Below, piece after piece: positions 16,435 through 24,259 of a stretch of DNA of 37,242 nt. The stretch covers positions 1 through 37,242 of the forward strand of contig CANRWO010000036.1 of NCBI GenBank assembly GCA_947643615.1, in the 5' to 3' direction. The stretch's first letter is position 1, and every line of letters begins with the position of its first letter. Made by a program: the position numbers and the translations under genes. The notes under the pieces are model-generated. The model was not told the origin of the DNA, ran no database searches, and was given only the letters and a program-made list of their open reading frames with translations. The stretch is from an uncultured Lachnospiraceae bacterium. Lineage in GTDB: Bacteria; Bacillota; Clostridia; Lachnospirales; Lachnospiraceae.

Positions 16435-17841
16435 CTATTCATTAAAATATTGTTCCAGCTGTCGTTGAAGTCTCCTGGCCGTGTCCTCCGCTGTCTGCCT
16501 GCCCGAAAAATATTTACTGTTTTCCTCATCTATTAAATCCGTGATACTCGAATCCAGAGTGTCGCAGCCATTGATCTGTTCCACCCAGCTTTCCAGGATT
16601 GCCTTGTATTCCGCCTGGCTTCCAAACCCGGCTCCGCCATTGCCCTCTTTGTAAAAAGCATAATAACGCTCTGCCGCTGCTTCCAATCCTTTCCGGCTCA
16701 CTGTAGGGCCATGAAAAGAGGGAGACGTCTGCGCTTCGTCAGACAGCAGGTATCTGATAAATTCCCATGCCAGATCCTTGTTTTCCGATGCACTGTTTAT
16801 GGCCACACAGGAATTTGATTTCATAAGCGTCCTGCCTTCCGCATCTGTAAGAGGCATACAATAGTTCGTTCCGCTTTTCGTATCCATGCTGTAATAAGCG
16901 GCCTGCACATCATAATCACATTCTGCGGCAAAATAATATTCCATGTTATAAAAATCAATCTCCGAATCAAAATAGCCTTTTTCAGAAAGAGCCTTTACCG
17001 ACTCCAACAGCGCAATATATTCCGCTGAATCCAGGTTTACCTTTTTGGAGTCCACATCTATAAACTGGCCAATGGAATCTTTGATCAGATAATGTGCGTA
17101 GGACACCTCATTCATCTGTATCAGGAACGCATTGCTTTTATCCGTTTCATCCACCAGCTGTTTTGCCAGATCCATTGCTGTCCCAAAGCAGATGCCCCGG
17201 ATATCATTTTCAATGCCGCTATGTTCTGACATAAGCTCTGCTGAAAACGCCAGCGTGTCAAATCTCGCCATATAAGGGACGATATATATTTCCCCACTAT
17301 CCACTTTCGCCGCCTGCAGTACATTCATGAAATAATTTTCATCATTCAGTTCCGGTGTTTTTTGGATATATCCGCTCAAATCTTCAAATACGCCCATTTC
17401 ACTGTATTTTGTAATGGGAAGGAAACCGGTAAGCAAAATATCTTCCGCCTTACCCGTCATGATCTTTGTATTCAGGTATGTCCGGTAATCTTCCACTGCG
17501 CTCTCGCCGGAGGATTCCTTATAACTGTTAACGGTCACCTTTATATCAGGATACCGCTTCATAAACTGCTCTGCGGCAGCACTCAGAAATTCTTCCTCAA
17601 ACAGACAGGATATGGTTATCTCCCCCTTCATTTCCGGCTGCCCATAGGGTACTGCTTCCTGTATATCCGGTGTTTTCCCTTGGACTCCCTGACACTCCTC
17701 TGTCCCTGATGCCCCACCTGGTTCCTGCACTGGAGCACCACTTTGTCCCCCATTGTTTTCCGGTACAGTTCCATTGCCACATCCACACAGAACAGACACC
17801 GCAATGAGCAGAACCCACAGCAAACTTTTTCCTTTTCTCAT
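16435..17841 (-). CDS. extracellular sugar-type solute-binding lipoprotein
   Basis: A 468-residue secreted lipoprotein: basic start, hydrophobic core and lipobox LCGC with Cys21 as the lipidated residue. A Gly/Pro/Gln-rich linker of about 50 residues follows, then the binding domain (ITISCLFEEEFLSAAAEQFMKRYPDI), the opening pattern of family 1 extracellular binding proteins. It delivers a substrate, probably a sugar or oligosaccharide, to the two downstream permeases. The ATG has GGAGG 10 nt upstream. A perfect palindrome, TTTTACAAA-N3-TTTGTAAAA, lies just before it, and the kinase-accessory gene ends 117 bp upstream, suggesting control by that two-component system or by a repressor. Confidence 0.9.
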   Translation of the reverse strand: MRKGKSLLWVLLIAVSVLCGCGNGTVPENNGGQSGAPVQEPGGASGTEECQGVQGKTPDIQEAVPYGQPEMKGEITISCLFEEEFLSAAAEQFMKRYPDIKVTVNSYKESSGESAVEDYRTYLNTKIMTGKAEDILLTGFLPITKYSEMGVFEDLSGYIQKTPELNDENYFMNVLQAAKVDSGEIYIVPYMARFDTLAFSAELMSEHSGIENDIRGICFGTAMDLAKQLVDETDKSNAFLIQMNEVSYAHYLIKDSIGQFIDVDSKKVNLDSAEYIALLESVKALSEKGYFDSEIDFYNMEYYFAAECDYDVQAAYYSMDTKSGTNYCMPLTDAEGRTLMKSNSCVAINSASENKDLAWEFIRYLLSDEAQTSPSFHGPTVSRKGLEAAAERYYAFYKEGNGGAGFGSQAEYKAILESWVEQINGCDTLDSSITDLIDEENSKYFSGRQTAEDTARRLQRQLEQYFNE

Positions 17842-17866
17842 AAAATAAAAACCTCCTTGCCAAATC

Positions 17867-17887
17867 TTTTACAAATGCTTTGTAAAA
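17867..17887. promoter_or_regulatory. palindromic operator candidate upstream of the binding-protein gene
   Basis: TTTTACAAA (17867-17875), 3 bp, TTTGTAAAA (17879-17887): a perfect 9-bp inverted repeat 25 bp upstream of the start codon. Its size and symmetry suit a dimeric repressor; position is downstream of any promoter in the 17890-17945 region. Confidence 0.5.
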
Positions 17888-17927
17888 TAGTTTAGCAAGG
17901 AGATGTCTCATACCTTCGTCTGTGATG

Positions 17928-17943
17928 TGTCAAAACTGTCAAA
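17928..17943 (-). promoter_or_regulatory. TTTGACA direct repeats upstream of the sugar-transporter operon
   Basis: Minus strand TTTGACA occurs twice (17937-17943 and 17928-17934, starts 9 bp apart), the second continuing as TTTGACACATC. The same 11-mer lies 39 bp before the start codons of both paralogous regulators at 20866 and 34708. It may be a -35 element or a regulator site. Confidence 0.4.
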
Positions 17944-17958
17944 CTTATCTTTCTCTTT

Positions 17959-18795
17959 TTAAACCGCACCCAGCCAGAAATCTATCACAATAACCGGATC
18001 CTGATTCTTTACGGCAATCTGGTATTCTTTTACCGCTGCGTACACAAGTCCCCCTGGCATGATATCACAAGTGGTATTATTTACCAGATTTGCGGTTTCC
18101 GTGCTGCCTCTGTCAATGAACGGAAATGCAATCCCCAACATTTCTTCATCGCTGTATTCATTTGGTACCCTGTCGCTTTCTTTCATGGAAAGGCTGGCCT
18201 TCCATATTTTCCCGCTGGAAGCATGCACCGTAAGGCTGACCGCCACGTTGTTCTCCGTATACCGGACCAGCCAGCAGCTGAGCAGGCTATCGTCAAAATC
18301 AACCTGGGTATCCAGGGTACACAGCCTGGCAGTAACTTTATCAAAATCACATTCTGCCAATCCCTCCGGGACAATGCCGCATTCCGCCATGACTGCGATC
18401 CACTCTTTTCCTGTCTCAATTGCCTGCTCCATATTCATCTGTCCCTCTTGGGGTTCATGGGGCAGCTCATTTCCTCCGCTTTCCCAGACAGACAGCACCT
18501 GCGCCATCATCTCCTCGGATAAGGGACGCCCTTCAAATAAAGCGCCTTCCGCCAAATCCCCACCCGTTTCCCCCGGCTGATCGGATGAAGAAAGTGAGGT
18601 TTCCGCAGGCTGCAAGGCAGAGGGCATTCCTGTCTGCCTTGCAATCCGCCCGGTTCTGTCGAGAAATTCTTCCTGTTTCTGAAGAAGCAACGCTTCTGTC
18701 AGAAACCATCCGCCAATCACCACTCCAAACAACAGCAGAAACAGTACCACCAGGGCATATGGTTTGCTTTTATTCAGGTTTATTTTCCGAAACAA
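17959..18795 (-). CDS. membrane-anchored accessory protein of the two-component system (paralogue of 31859-32668)
   Basis: A 278-residue protein with one membrane segment (about 12-34) and an extracytoplasmic domain. It has no family I can name, but it matches the protein encoded at 31859-32668 in length, topology and several blocks: EGQ-(M/V)-(N/S)-ME-A-E-G-EW near residue 115, and (S/T)GK-(I/V)-W-(K/R)-A near 195, which recalls PepSY-type domains. Each copy follows its own kinase gene, so an extracytoplasmic sensing or kinase-modulating role is likely (inference). The start codon is TTG, with GAGGAGG 7 nt upstream lying inside the end of the kinase gene, only 3 nt away. Confidence 0.75.
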   Translation of the reverse strand: MFRKINLNKSKPYALVVLFLLLFGVVIGGWFLTEALLLQKQEEFLDRTGRIARQTGMPSALQPAETSLSSSDQPGETGGDLAEGALFEGRPLSEEMMAQVLSVWESGGNELPHEPQEGQMNMEQAIETGKEWIAVMAECGIVPEGLAECDFDKVTARLCTLDTQVDFDDSLLSCWLVRYTENNVAVSLTVHASSGKIWKASLSMKESDRVPNEYSDEEMLGIAFPFIDRGSTETANLVNNTTCDIMPGGLVYAAVKEYQIAVKNQDPVIVIDFWLGAV

Positions 18796-18798
18796 AAT

Positions 18799-20208
18799 TT
18801 AACCTCCTCTGCATTTCAGGCATAGCCTCACACTCGTCCCGCTCCTGCCGTCACTTTCAAATTCCAGCCTGCTTCCATGTATCTGTGCTATTTTATCCGA
18901 TAAGGCAAGACCGATTCCTGCGCCATGCTGCTTCCTGGAACGTGACTTGTCCACCATGTAAAACGCTTCCGTAATTCTCTTTATCTCCTGCTTTGGGATG
19001 CCGTTTCCATCATCCCTCACCTGCATGGTAAAATAAGTTCCATCCGCCATTTTTTCCACAATCCCTGTTACCCGGATATGTTTTGCGCCTGCTTTTATGG
19101 CATTATCCAAAAGATTCAGGAACAGCGTTTTAAACAGGTCATATTCCACCTCGATACAGGCAGGCTCCACAGTGCAGTCCAGCGAAACCCCTTTTTCATC
19201 CATAAGATACTCCACATCAGCCGCAAGCTCCTGAAACAAAATGTCTGTCTTTACTTCCTGCAGACAGAAATCCTTATGGTTTAATATGGTCAGATCCATC
19301 AGCTTCAGCGACAGGGCCTCCAAACGCATCCCCTCGTTCCAGATATACCATGCCGCTTTCTTCTGTTCCTCCCTGGGAAGTTCCTTTTTATATATCCGGT
19401 CCGCATAGCCGATAATGGAAGTCAGGGGCGTCTTTAACTCATGTGCGAAATTGGCCACAAAATCCTCTTTCTGCCTTGCACTGTCCGAAAGCTCCTGCAC
19501 CTTCTCATCCACAGCCTCTGCCATCCGGTTAAAATTTCCCGCAAGCTGGCTCACCTCGTCGCTGCCGCCCTCTGTGACACGTTCCCCGTAATTCCCCCCT
19601 GCTATTTTCTTAGTAGCTGCCGTCAACCGCTTGATCGGTCTGGTTATGAAATAAGAAATGCCGAAAATCAGGAAGATGCCTATGCCCACTGCCGCGGCAT
19701 ATACAGTCCCAAATTTCCTTATGATCTGTGCCTGCTGGTTCTGGATTTTTTCCACGTCAACCCCTGTTATGAGAGATACGCTTATCTCCCCGTGGGCAAC
19801 GATTCCTGCAGTCAGAAGAAATGTCCTGTTATTGATCTTCATAAACCGATAGCTTACCATATCCCGTTCTGCTTCTGAAAGCAGCAGGGAAAGCTCTGTG
19901 TCAGCAGGAAAACCGGAAAACAGCAGGGAACCGTCCGCTGCCAGAAAAGCCACCGTGCCGTTCATGTCCGCAGCCATGCTGCTGATGTCATACTGCCCCT
20001 CCGCCGCACCTGCAAACCAATCCTCCCCTCTGGTGATCAGGTTGGCCTGCACCACAAATTTGTTGTACTGGTACTGTTCTATGGCTCCCTCAACTTCCCT
20101 TTCCATGGTAACCTTATAAAAATAGGAAATAAGGACATATCCGCCAAAAAGAAACATGACACAGAAAAATATCATAATGGAGACTATGATCTTTGCGCCT
20201 AATTTCAT
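18799..20208 (-). CDS. sensor histidine kinase (EnvZ class), paralogue of 32652-34055
   Basis: A 469-residue kinase: membrane segments at about 6-29 and 166-188, an extracytoplasmic sensor of about 135 residues between them, a HAMP domain (from RPIKRL, 190-240), H-box FAHELKTPLTSIIGY with His256, N-box FLNLLDNAIKAG, G1 RDDGNGIP and G2 HGAGIGLAL. It lies 4 nt after the regulator gene and 3 nt before the accessory gene. The sensor domain is where it differs most from its paralogue at 32652, which suggests different ligands for the two copies. Confidence 0.92.
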   Translation of the reverse strand: MKLGAKIIVSIMIFFCVMFLFGGYVLISYFYKVTMEREVEGAIEQYQYNKFVVQANLITRGEDWFAGAAEGQYDISSMAADMNGTVAFLAADGSLLFSGFPADTELSLLLSEAERDMVSYRFMKINNRTFLLTAGIVAHGEISVSLITGVDVEKIQNQQAQIIRKFGTVYAAAVGIGIFLIFGISYFITRPIKRLTAATKKIAGGNYGERVTEGGSDEVSQLAGNFNRMAEAVDEKVQELSDSARQKEDFVANFAHELKTPLTSIIGYADRIYKKELPREEQKKAAWYIWNEGMRLEALSLKLMDLTILNHKDFCLQEVKTDILFQELAADVEYLMDEKGVSLDCTVEPACIEVEYDLFKTLFLNLLDNAIKAGAKHIRVTGIVEKMADGTYFTMQVRDDGNGIPKQEIKRITEAFYMVDKSRSRKQHGAGIGLALSDKIAQIHGSRLEFESDGRSGTSVRLCLKCRGG

Positions 20209-20212
20209 ATCA

Positions 20213-20866
20213 TCAGCCCTCCAGACGATACCCTATCCTGAATATGGTCTTTATATGCTCCTCCCATCCCAGCTTCTTCCTCAGCCTCTGGATGTGCGTA
20301 TCCAGCGTCCTGGTATCCCCCAGAAAAGGCTCTTTCCACACCTTCTCATACAGCCTCTCCCTGTGCTGTGCCGCATTCTTATTCTGCATCAGTTCCACCA
20401 ACAGGTCATATTCCTTTACTGTCAGCTCCACTTCTCTCCCATTCCGGAATACCTTTCTGCACTCCAAATCTACTGTAACATCCGCAAAGGAAAGCTCCTT
20501 CCGGTTTTTCCCATACCGCCGCAGCACGGCTTCCATACAGGCAAGCACTTCTCCGCTTTGGAAAGGTTTCACAATATAGTCATCCGCTCCCATTTTCAGT
20601 CCGCGTATGCGGTCGCCTACCGAGCCTTTCGCCGTCAGGAAAATAACAGGGATATCCATGGGTTTGATATATTCCAGTAGTTCATATCCGTCTATTTCCG
20701 GAAGCATGATGTCTAACAATATGAGATCAAATCCCTGCCTTTCTTCCAGCATATCTGCTGCAGTTTTCCCATCATGGGCACATACACACTGATACCCCTC
20801 ATCACTCAGATCCATATATAGCAAATTGGCGATTGCCTCATCGTCTTCTACAATCAAAACATTCAT
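20213..20866 (-). CDS. OmpR-family response regulator, paralogue of 34052-34708
   Basis: A 217-residue regulator: receiver domain with Glu7-Asp8-Asp9 pocket, phospho-acceptor Asp52 in LLDIMLPEIDGYELLEYI, and a winged helix ending in IQRLRKKL...FRIGYRLEG. It is closely similar to the regulator at 34052-34708, including the whole receiver core. The start at 20866 has GGAGG 8 nt upstream. First gene of the regulator-kinase-accessory triad; it probably controls the adjacent sugar-type transporter and, through the conserved promoter block, itself. Confidence 0.92.
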   Translation of the reverse strand: MNVLIVEDDEAIANLLYMDLSDEGYQCVCAHDGKTAADMLEERQGFDLILLDIMLPEIDGYELLEYIKPMDIPVIFLTAKGSVGDRIRGLKMGADDYIVKPFQSGEVLACMEAVLRRYGKNRKELSFADVTVDLECRKVFRNGREVELTVKEYDLLVELMQNKNAAQHRERLYEKVWKEPFLGDTRTLDTHIQRLRKKLGWEEHIKTIFRIGYRLEG

Positions 20867-20976
20867 CCCAAAACCTCCAATATATTTATTGTAGCAAATA
20901 GATGTGTCAAAGTTGCGTATTTTCCAAATCTTCCTGCATTATTCATGAATATACTGCATATCTGATTGTCGGTCTT
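20867..20976 (-). promoter_or_regulatory. promoter region conserved between the two paralogous triads, copy 1
   Basis: TTTGACA (20905-20911) and TACAAT (20888-20893) lie at the same distances from the start codon as at 34747-34753 and 34730-34735. Alignment continues without gaps for about 110 bp, including ATATGCAGT versus TTATGCAGT around 20955 and 34797. TACAAT is a good -10 candidate; no matching -35 is seen 17 bp upstream, so TTTGACACATC may be a regulator site near -35. Confidence 0.6.
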
Positions 20977-20989
20977 GCATCATAACAAA

Positions 20990-21020
20990 CAGCACCCGCG
21001 TATCAGCGACACAGGTGCTG
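20990..21020 (-). terminator. weak hairpin between the permease operon and the regulator gene
   Basis: CAGCACC (20990-20996) and GGTGCTG (21014-21020) form a 7-bp stem with a 17-nt loop; on the minus strand it is followed by TTTGTTAT. It could end the leftward ABC operon of 21146-24169. The T-tract is imperfect. Confidence 0.4.
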
Positions 21021-21031
21021 CAATCTGTTTC

Positions 21032-21058
21032 ATTATATCCACATAAAATCCACATAAA
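21032..21058 (-). repeat. two perfect 11-bp direct repeats beside a TATAAT
   Basis: ATCCACATAAA occurs twice in tandem (21037-21047 and 21048-21058). On the minus strand the pair is followed directly by TATAAT (21032-21037). It could be a second, regulated promoter for the regulator gene at 20866, about 165 bp downstream, or chance. Confidence 0.35.
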
Positions 21059-21145
21059 ATGTAATTGGACAGACTTCTTTCCGTTCGGTAAAGGACTTTC
21101 TATTCAAGACATTTTCTACCCTGCATCCGCTTTCTTTTTCCCAAT

Positions 21146-22165
21146 TCAAAGGACTTTTATATATCTTTTTTGCCGCCTGGATATAAGCAAATAAATCGAA
21201 AACCAAACGACACAATGCAGTAATAGAATAACAATGTCTTTGCCTGCAGCCGCCATATCGCCATTCGCCAGGCCCATGATTCCCTCAAAGGTGGCACTGG
21301 AGGGAATCAGGTAACAAATGTATAAAACAACTTTGCTTCCTCCCACCGCCAGATACTTCAGCAGCGGAATTGCCATAAACACGATCATAACGATTTTGAT
21401 ATAAACCACGCCTGCCATCAACCCATCCGAGATACGTCCAATAAACAAGCCGATCAAGGCTGATACAAAGGCTGACAATATGATCAGCGTCAGCATGGCC
21501 AACGCCCCGGCAAAAGTGAGGCGGAAACAGAGCGCCGTGGCAATCACAGAAGATAAGCAGCCAAATATAAAGCCAATAAAAATTTTCTGGACTACATATT
21601 GCCTGGATGTCATAGGCAGTATTTCATTGATCAGCGAAATCCCGTCTTCCTTTTCTGTAATGATGTTCATTGCGTTAAAGGTACCGCCCATGAACATCGC
21701 AACAATCAGTGTCATTGCAATAAAAAGGTTCTGGTACCCTGCCAGCACATCTGGCTGCTCTAAAATCTGTATGCCCGCCTGTGCCGCCGTTCCCCGCTGC
21801 CTGTAGAGCACCGGGAGTGTACCTGCCATCTGCTGCCATATCGTTAATTCATCGCCGGAAATAATCGTCTTAATACCATTTCCATCCATTTCCACACCGA
21901 TCATATTCGTTGAAGGTTCGTTGATTGCTTGAACCAGCTCTTCCCTCGTCTGACAGATTGTGACGGAACCATATCTCCCAAGCCACATATGAGTTTCCGG
22001 CGCCAAATCGCCGGCAATCACACCGAAATCATATTCCCCCAAAGAAGAAAGGTCAATAGAGCCGATAAAGTTCAATGACATGGCTACCACAATGGGCAGG
22101 AAGAAAGACATGATACAGAACTTGTCCTTCCTGACACTTTTAAGCTGATAGATCAACCCTTTCAT
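21146..22165 (-). CDS. ABC-2 type transporter permease (second of a pair)
   Basis: A 339-residue protein with an N-terminal membrane segment (about 18-36), an extracytoplasmic domain of about 130 residues, and five C-terminal hydrophobic segments; the cytoplasmic ITEKEDGISLINEILPMT motif is typical of ABC-2 permeases of the YhaP/NatB kind. The start at 22165 has GGGAGGGG 5 nt upstream, directly behind the stop of the first permease gene. The two permeases probably form a heterodimer served by the ATPase at 23172-24020. Confidence 0.85.
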   Translation of the reverse strand: MKGLIYQLKSVRKDKFCIMSFFLPIVVAMSLNFIGSIDLSSLGEYDFGVIAGDLAPETHMWLGRYGSVTICQTREELVQAINEPSTNMIGVEMDGNGIKTIISGDELTIWQQMAGTLPVLYRQRGTAAQAGIQILEQPDVLAGYQNLFIAMTLIVAMFMGGTFNAMNIITEKEDGISLINEILPMTSRQYVVQKIFIGFIFGCLSSVIATALCFRLTFAGALAMLTLIILSAFVSALIGLFIGRISDGLMAGVVYIKIVMIVFMAIPLLKYLAVGGSKVVLYICYLIPSSATFEGIMGLANGDMAAAGKDIVILLLHCVVWFSIYLLISRRQKRYIKVL

Positions 22166-22167
22166 TG

Positions 22168-23172
22168 TCACCCCTCCCTTCCCATTTCTTTGCGGAACGC
22201 CGATCCTACAATGCCGAAAAGAAGGATAATGGCACACACTGCACAAATATAATAAACTGGGTTTGTAACGGGCATACCGAAAAATGCGTTTTTCAGTCCC
22301 ATATATACATGATAAAAAGGATGCCAGTCAATCCATGCCATTTTAATCGAAGTGTTGGCTGACAGAAAAACAGGCGTCGCCACAAAGAGAGCAATCACCA
22401 GATAGGCCAGCGAAAATTGCCTGAAATCCTTTAACAGCATTGTGCAGCCGAAACCCGTAAGCGCCATAATCAGAGATAAGATGGCAGTCTGTACCAATAT
22501 GGCAGGCAAAATACTTCCCGCCTCTGCCGGCCCCACATTAAATAGAGTCATCAAGGCTGCAAATGCCAGATCCGTCAACAAAAAGAGAAAAACCTTAGAA
22601 AATATAAACAGATCCTTTTCCAGCGGCACAATGGCATGGACACGGATCACACCCATCTGTTTTTCTTTAAACAGCACGGAGGCAATCCCTAAAAAGCCTA
22701 CGGCAACAATCTCAATAAACAGCAATTCACAGGTGATCTCCCTGCGCTGCTTCATTTCCGGCGTGTTGCCGCCCACTGCTTCCGGTGTATACTCTCCGGA
22801 AAAATGCAGTAAAGACAATGCATAGTCGGCTCTATGGCGGTCTGCTTTTTCTGCTCCCCTATATAATATTACTTCCGGCCTGCCATCTATTATGCGGATC
22901 CCCACACCACCGCTTGTGTCCCCGGCAAGCGCTTCATCTAATTCTTCCTGAGAGGCCGCCAAACGGACAAGGGGAGAAACCCCGTCTAAAGATCCTGCCG
23001 GGTCATACAGATATACATTGTAAATACTGGCACTGCCCTCCATTAGTTTCAGATAACCAAAGTGGATGAATAATGTATAAAGCAGAAGCGACCCCAACGC
23101 CACAAAGAAGAATTTTCCTGACGCCATCATCCGGCAATCTTTTATGAAAAGAGAAAAAAGGCTTTTCCACAT
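22168..23172 (-). CDS. ABC-2 type transporter permease (first of a pair)
   Basis: A 334-residue permease with the same plan as its neighbour: N-terminal membrane segment (about 20-38), extracytoplasmic domain, then five hydrophobic segments, with LFKEKQMGVIRVHAIVPL as the cytoplasmic motif. Its ATG overlaps the TAA of the ATPase gene by 1 bp, so translation is coupled. The substrate is unknown; exporters of this layout next to two-component systems are often for peptides, antibiotics or lipids. Confidence 0.85.
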   Translation of the reverse strand: MWKSLFSLFIKDCRMMASGKFFFVALGSLLLYTLFIHFGYLKLMEGSASIYNVYLYDPAGSLDGVSPLVRLAASQEELDEALAGDTSGGVGIRIIDGRPEVILYRGAEKADRHRADYALSLLHFSGEYTPEAVGGNTPEMKQRREITCELLFIEIVAVGFLGIASVLFKEKQMGVIRVHAIVPLEKDLFIFSKVFLFLLTDLAFAALMTLFNVGPAEAGSILPAILVQTAILSLIMALTGFGCTMLLKDFRQFSLAYLVIALFVATPVFLSANTSIKMAWIDWHPFYHVYMGLKNAFFGMPVTNPVYYICAVCAIILLFGIVGSAFRKEMGREG

Positions 23173-24020
23173 TAAGACAGCCCCCTTCCCGCATATCGGA
23201 TGAATACATCCTCCAAAGTCGGCTCCTGCGAATGAACGCTTATCAGTTCATCATACACAAAAGGAATACCTTCTTTCAGTTTGGGCGCTTCAATCGTCCG
23301 TTCCTCCCGCCTGCCTTGGTACAGATAATCAACAACAATGCTGTGGCTGCTGTTCTGCTCCTTCAGATTTCCCGGCGTATCAAGGGCGACAATGTTCCCG
23401 TTTGAGATGAACGCTACCCTATCGCAGAGCAGGTCTGCGTCAAACATATTGTGGGTAGTCACAAATACCGTTGTCCCTTTCTGCCGCTCATTCTCTATGA
23501 TCCTGCGAAAGAGGACAGCTCCGGCAGGGTCAAGGCCGCTGGTAGGCTCATCCAGAAACAAGAGTTTCGGACTGCTGATCAAGGCCCTCGCCATACTGAC
23601 ACGCTGTCGCATCCCTTTTGAATAAGAAGACACGGGTTTTCTCAGAAAGTCCCTCTTAAATTCCAGCTGCTCGAGCAGTTCTTCCGCATCCCGCAGTTGT
23701 TCTTTGGGATAGAAAGAAGCGAAATAATGCAGATTGTCAAGGGCGCTTAAATTGGCATACAAATAAGGGAACTCAAACAGAACGCCGATCCTCCGGAAAA
23801 AGTCTTGTTTATGTATGCCGTTTATGTCTTCCCCGAACAGGGATACCATCCCCCCATGCCCTTTTAAAATGCCGGTCAATATCTTTTGCGTCGTAGACTT
23901 CCCGGATCCGTTGGGTCCTAAGAATCCAAAAATTTCCCCATCCTCCACTGTGAAATTCAGGCTGTGTAGCGCCTCTTTGTCTTTTCCATAGGAAAAGGTC
24001 AGGTCTTTCACTTCAATCAT
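23172..24020 (-). CDS. ABC transporter ATP-binding protein
   Basis: A 282-residue ATPase with Walker A GPNGSGKST (near residue 36-44), signature YSKGMRQRVS, Walker B LLFLDEPTSGLDP and switch His in VTTHNMFDAD. It ends in the short domain typical of CcmA/YhaQ-type exporters (EPTLEDVFIRYAG). Its start overlaps the stop of the 50-residue membrane protein gene by 4 bp. It drives the two permeases encoded next. Confidence 0.93.
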   Translation of the reverse strand: MIEVKDLTFSYGKDKEALHSLNFTVEDGEIFGFLGPNGSGKSTTQKILTGILKGHGGMVSLFGEDINGIHKQDFFRRIGVLFEFPYLYANLSALDNLHYFASFYPKEQLRDAEELLEQLEFKRDFLRKPVSSYSKGMRQRVSMARALISSPKLLFLDEPTSGLDPAGAVLFRRIIENERQKGTTVFVTTHNMFDADLLCDRVAFISNGNIVALDTPGNLKEQNSSHSIVVDYLYQGRREERTIEAPKLKEGIPFVYDELISVHSQEPTLEDVFIRYAGRGLS

Positions 24021-24169
24021 TCACCATCCCCCCATTTTCCACGCTGCCCCTTTTTCTTTTCCTGCTCCTGCCTGCCCCACCATTTCATAAACTTTACCTT
24101 AAATGGGATAGAGATGATGAGCACCGCCAGAATGACAATCCACCAGTACCATTCCAAACCTAAAAGCAT
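24017..24169 (-). CDS. 50-residue single-span membrane protein, first gene of the ABC operon
   Basis: MLLGLEWYWWIVILAVLI begins one hydrophobic span, followed by a strongly basic tail (KFMKWWGRQEQEKKKGQRGK). No family recognised. The start at 24169 has AAGGAGG with an 8-nt spacer, the best site in this operon, and the stop overlaps the ATPase start by 4 bp. It could be a small regulatory subunit of the transporter or a partner of the short-loop kinase encoded upstream. It lies directly behind the TGTGAA-repeat promoter. Confidence 0.72.
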   Translation of the reverse strand: MLLGLEWYWWIVILAVLIISIPFKVKFMKWWGRQEQEKKKGQRGKWGDGE

Positions 24170-24190
24170 GATCCTTACCTCCTTGTTGTA

Positions 24191-24244
24191 AGGATAAAAA
24201 AGTGCATTGAAGTCCATGTGAAATTGATGTGAAGTTGGTGTGAA
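24191..24244 (-). promoter_or_regulatory. regulated promoter of the ABC operon with three 11-bp direct repeats
   Basis: TTCACA (minus strand) occurs at 24239-24244, 24228-24233 and 24217-24222, exactly 11 bp apart, with a degenerate fourth unit TTCAAT at 24206-24211. TATCCT (24191-24196), a plausible -10, lies 9 bp further. This sits in the short gap between the kinase stop and the small-protein gene and is the likely target of the regulator at 25333-26010. Confidence 0.65.
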
Positions 24245-24259
24245 ATCTATGGCCCACTA

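Noticed and set aside
18059..18580. Rightward open frame of 173 codons opposite the accessory protein gene
   Set aside because: Antisense to a gene with a clear paralogue in the window; Ser/Pro-rich shadow.
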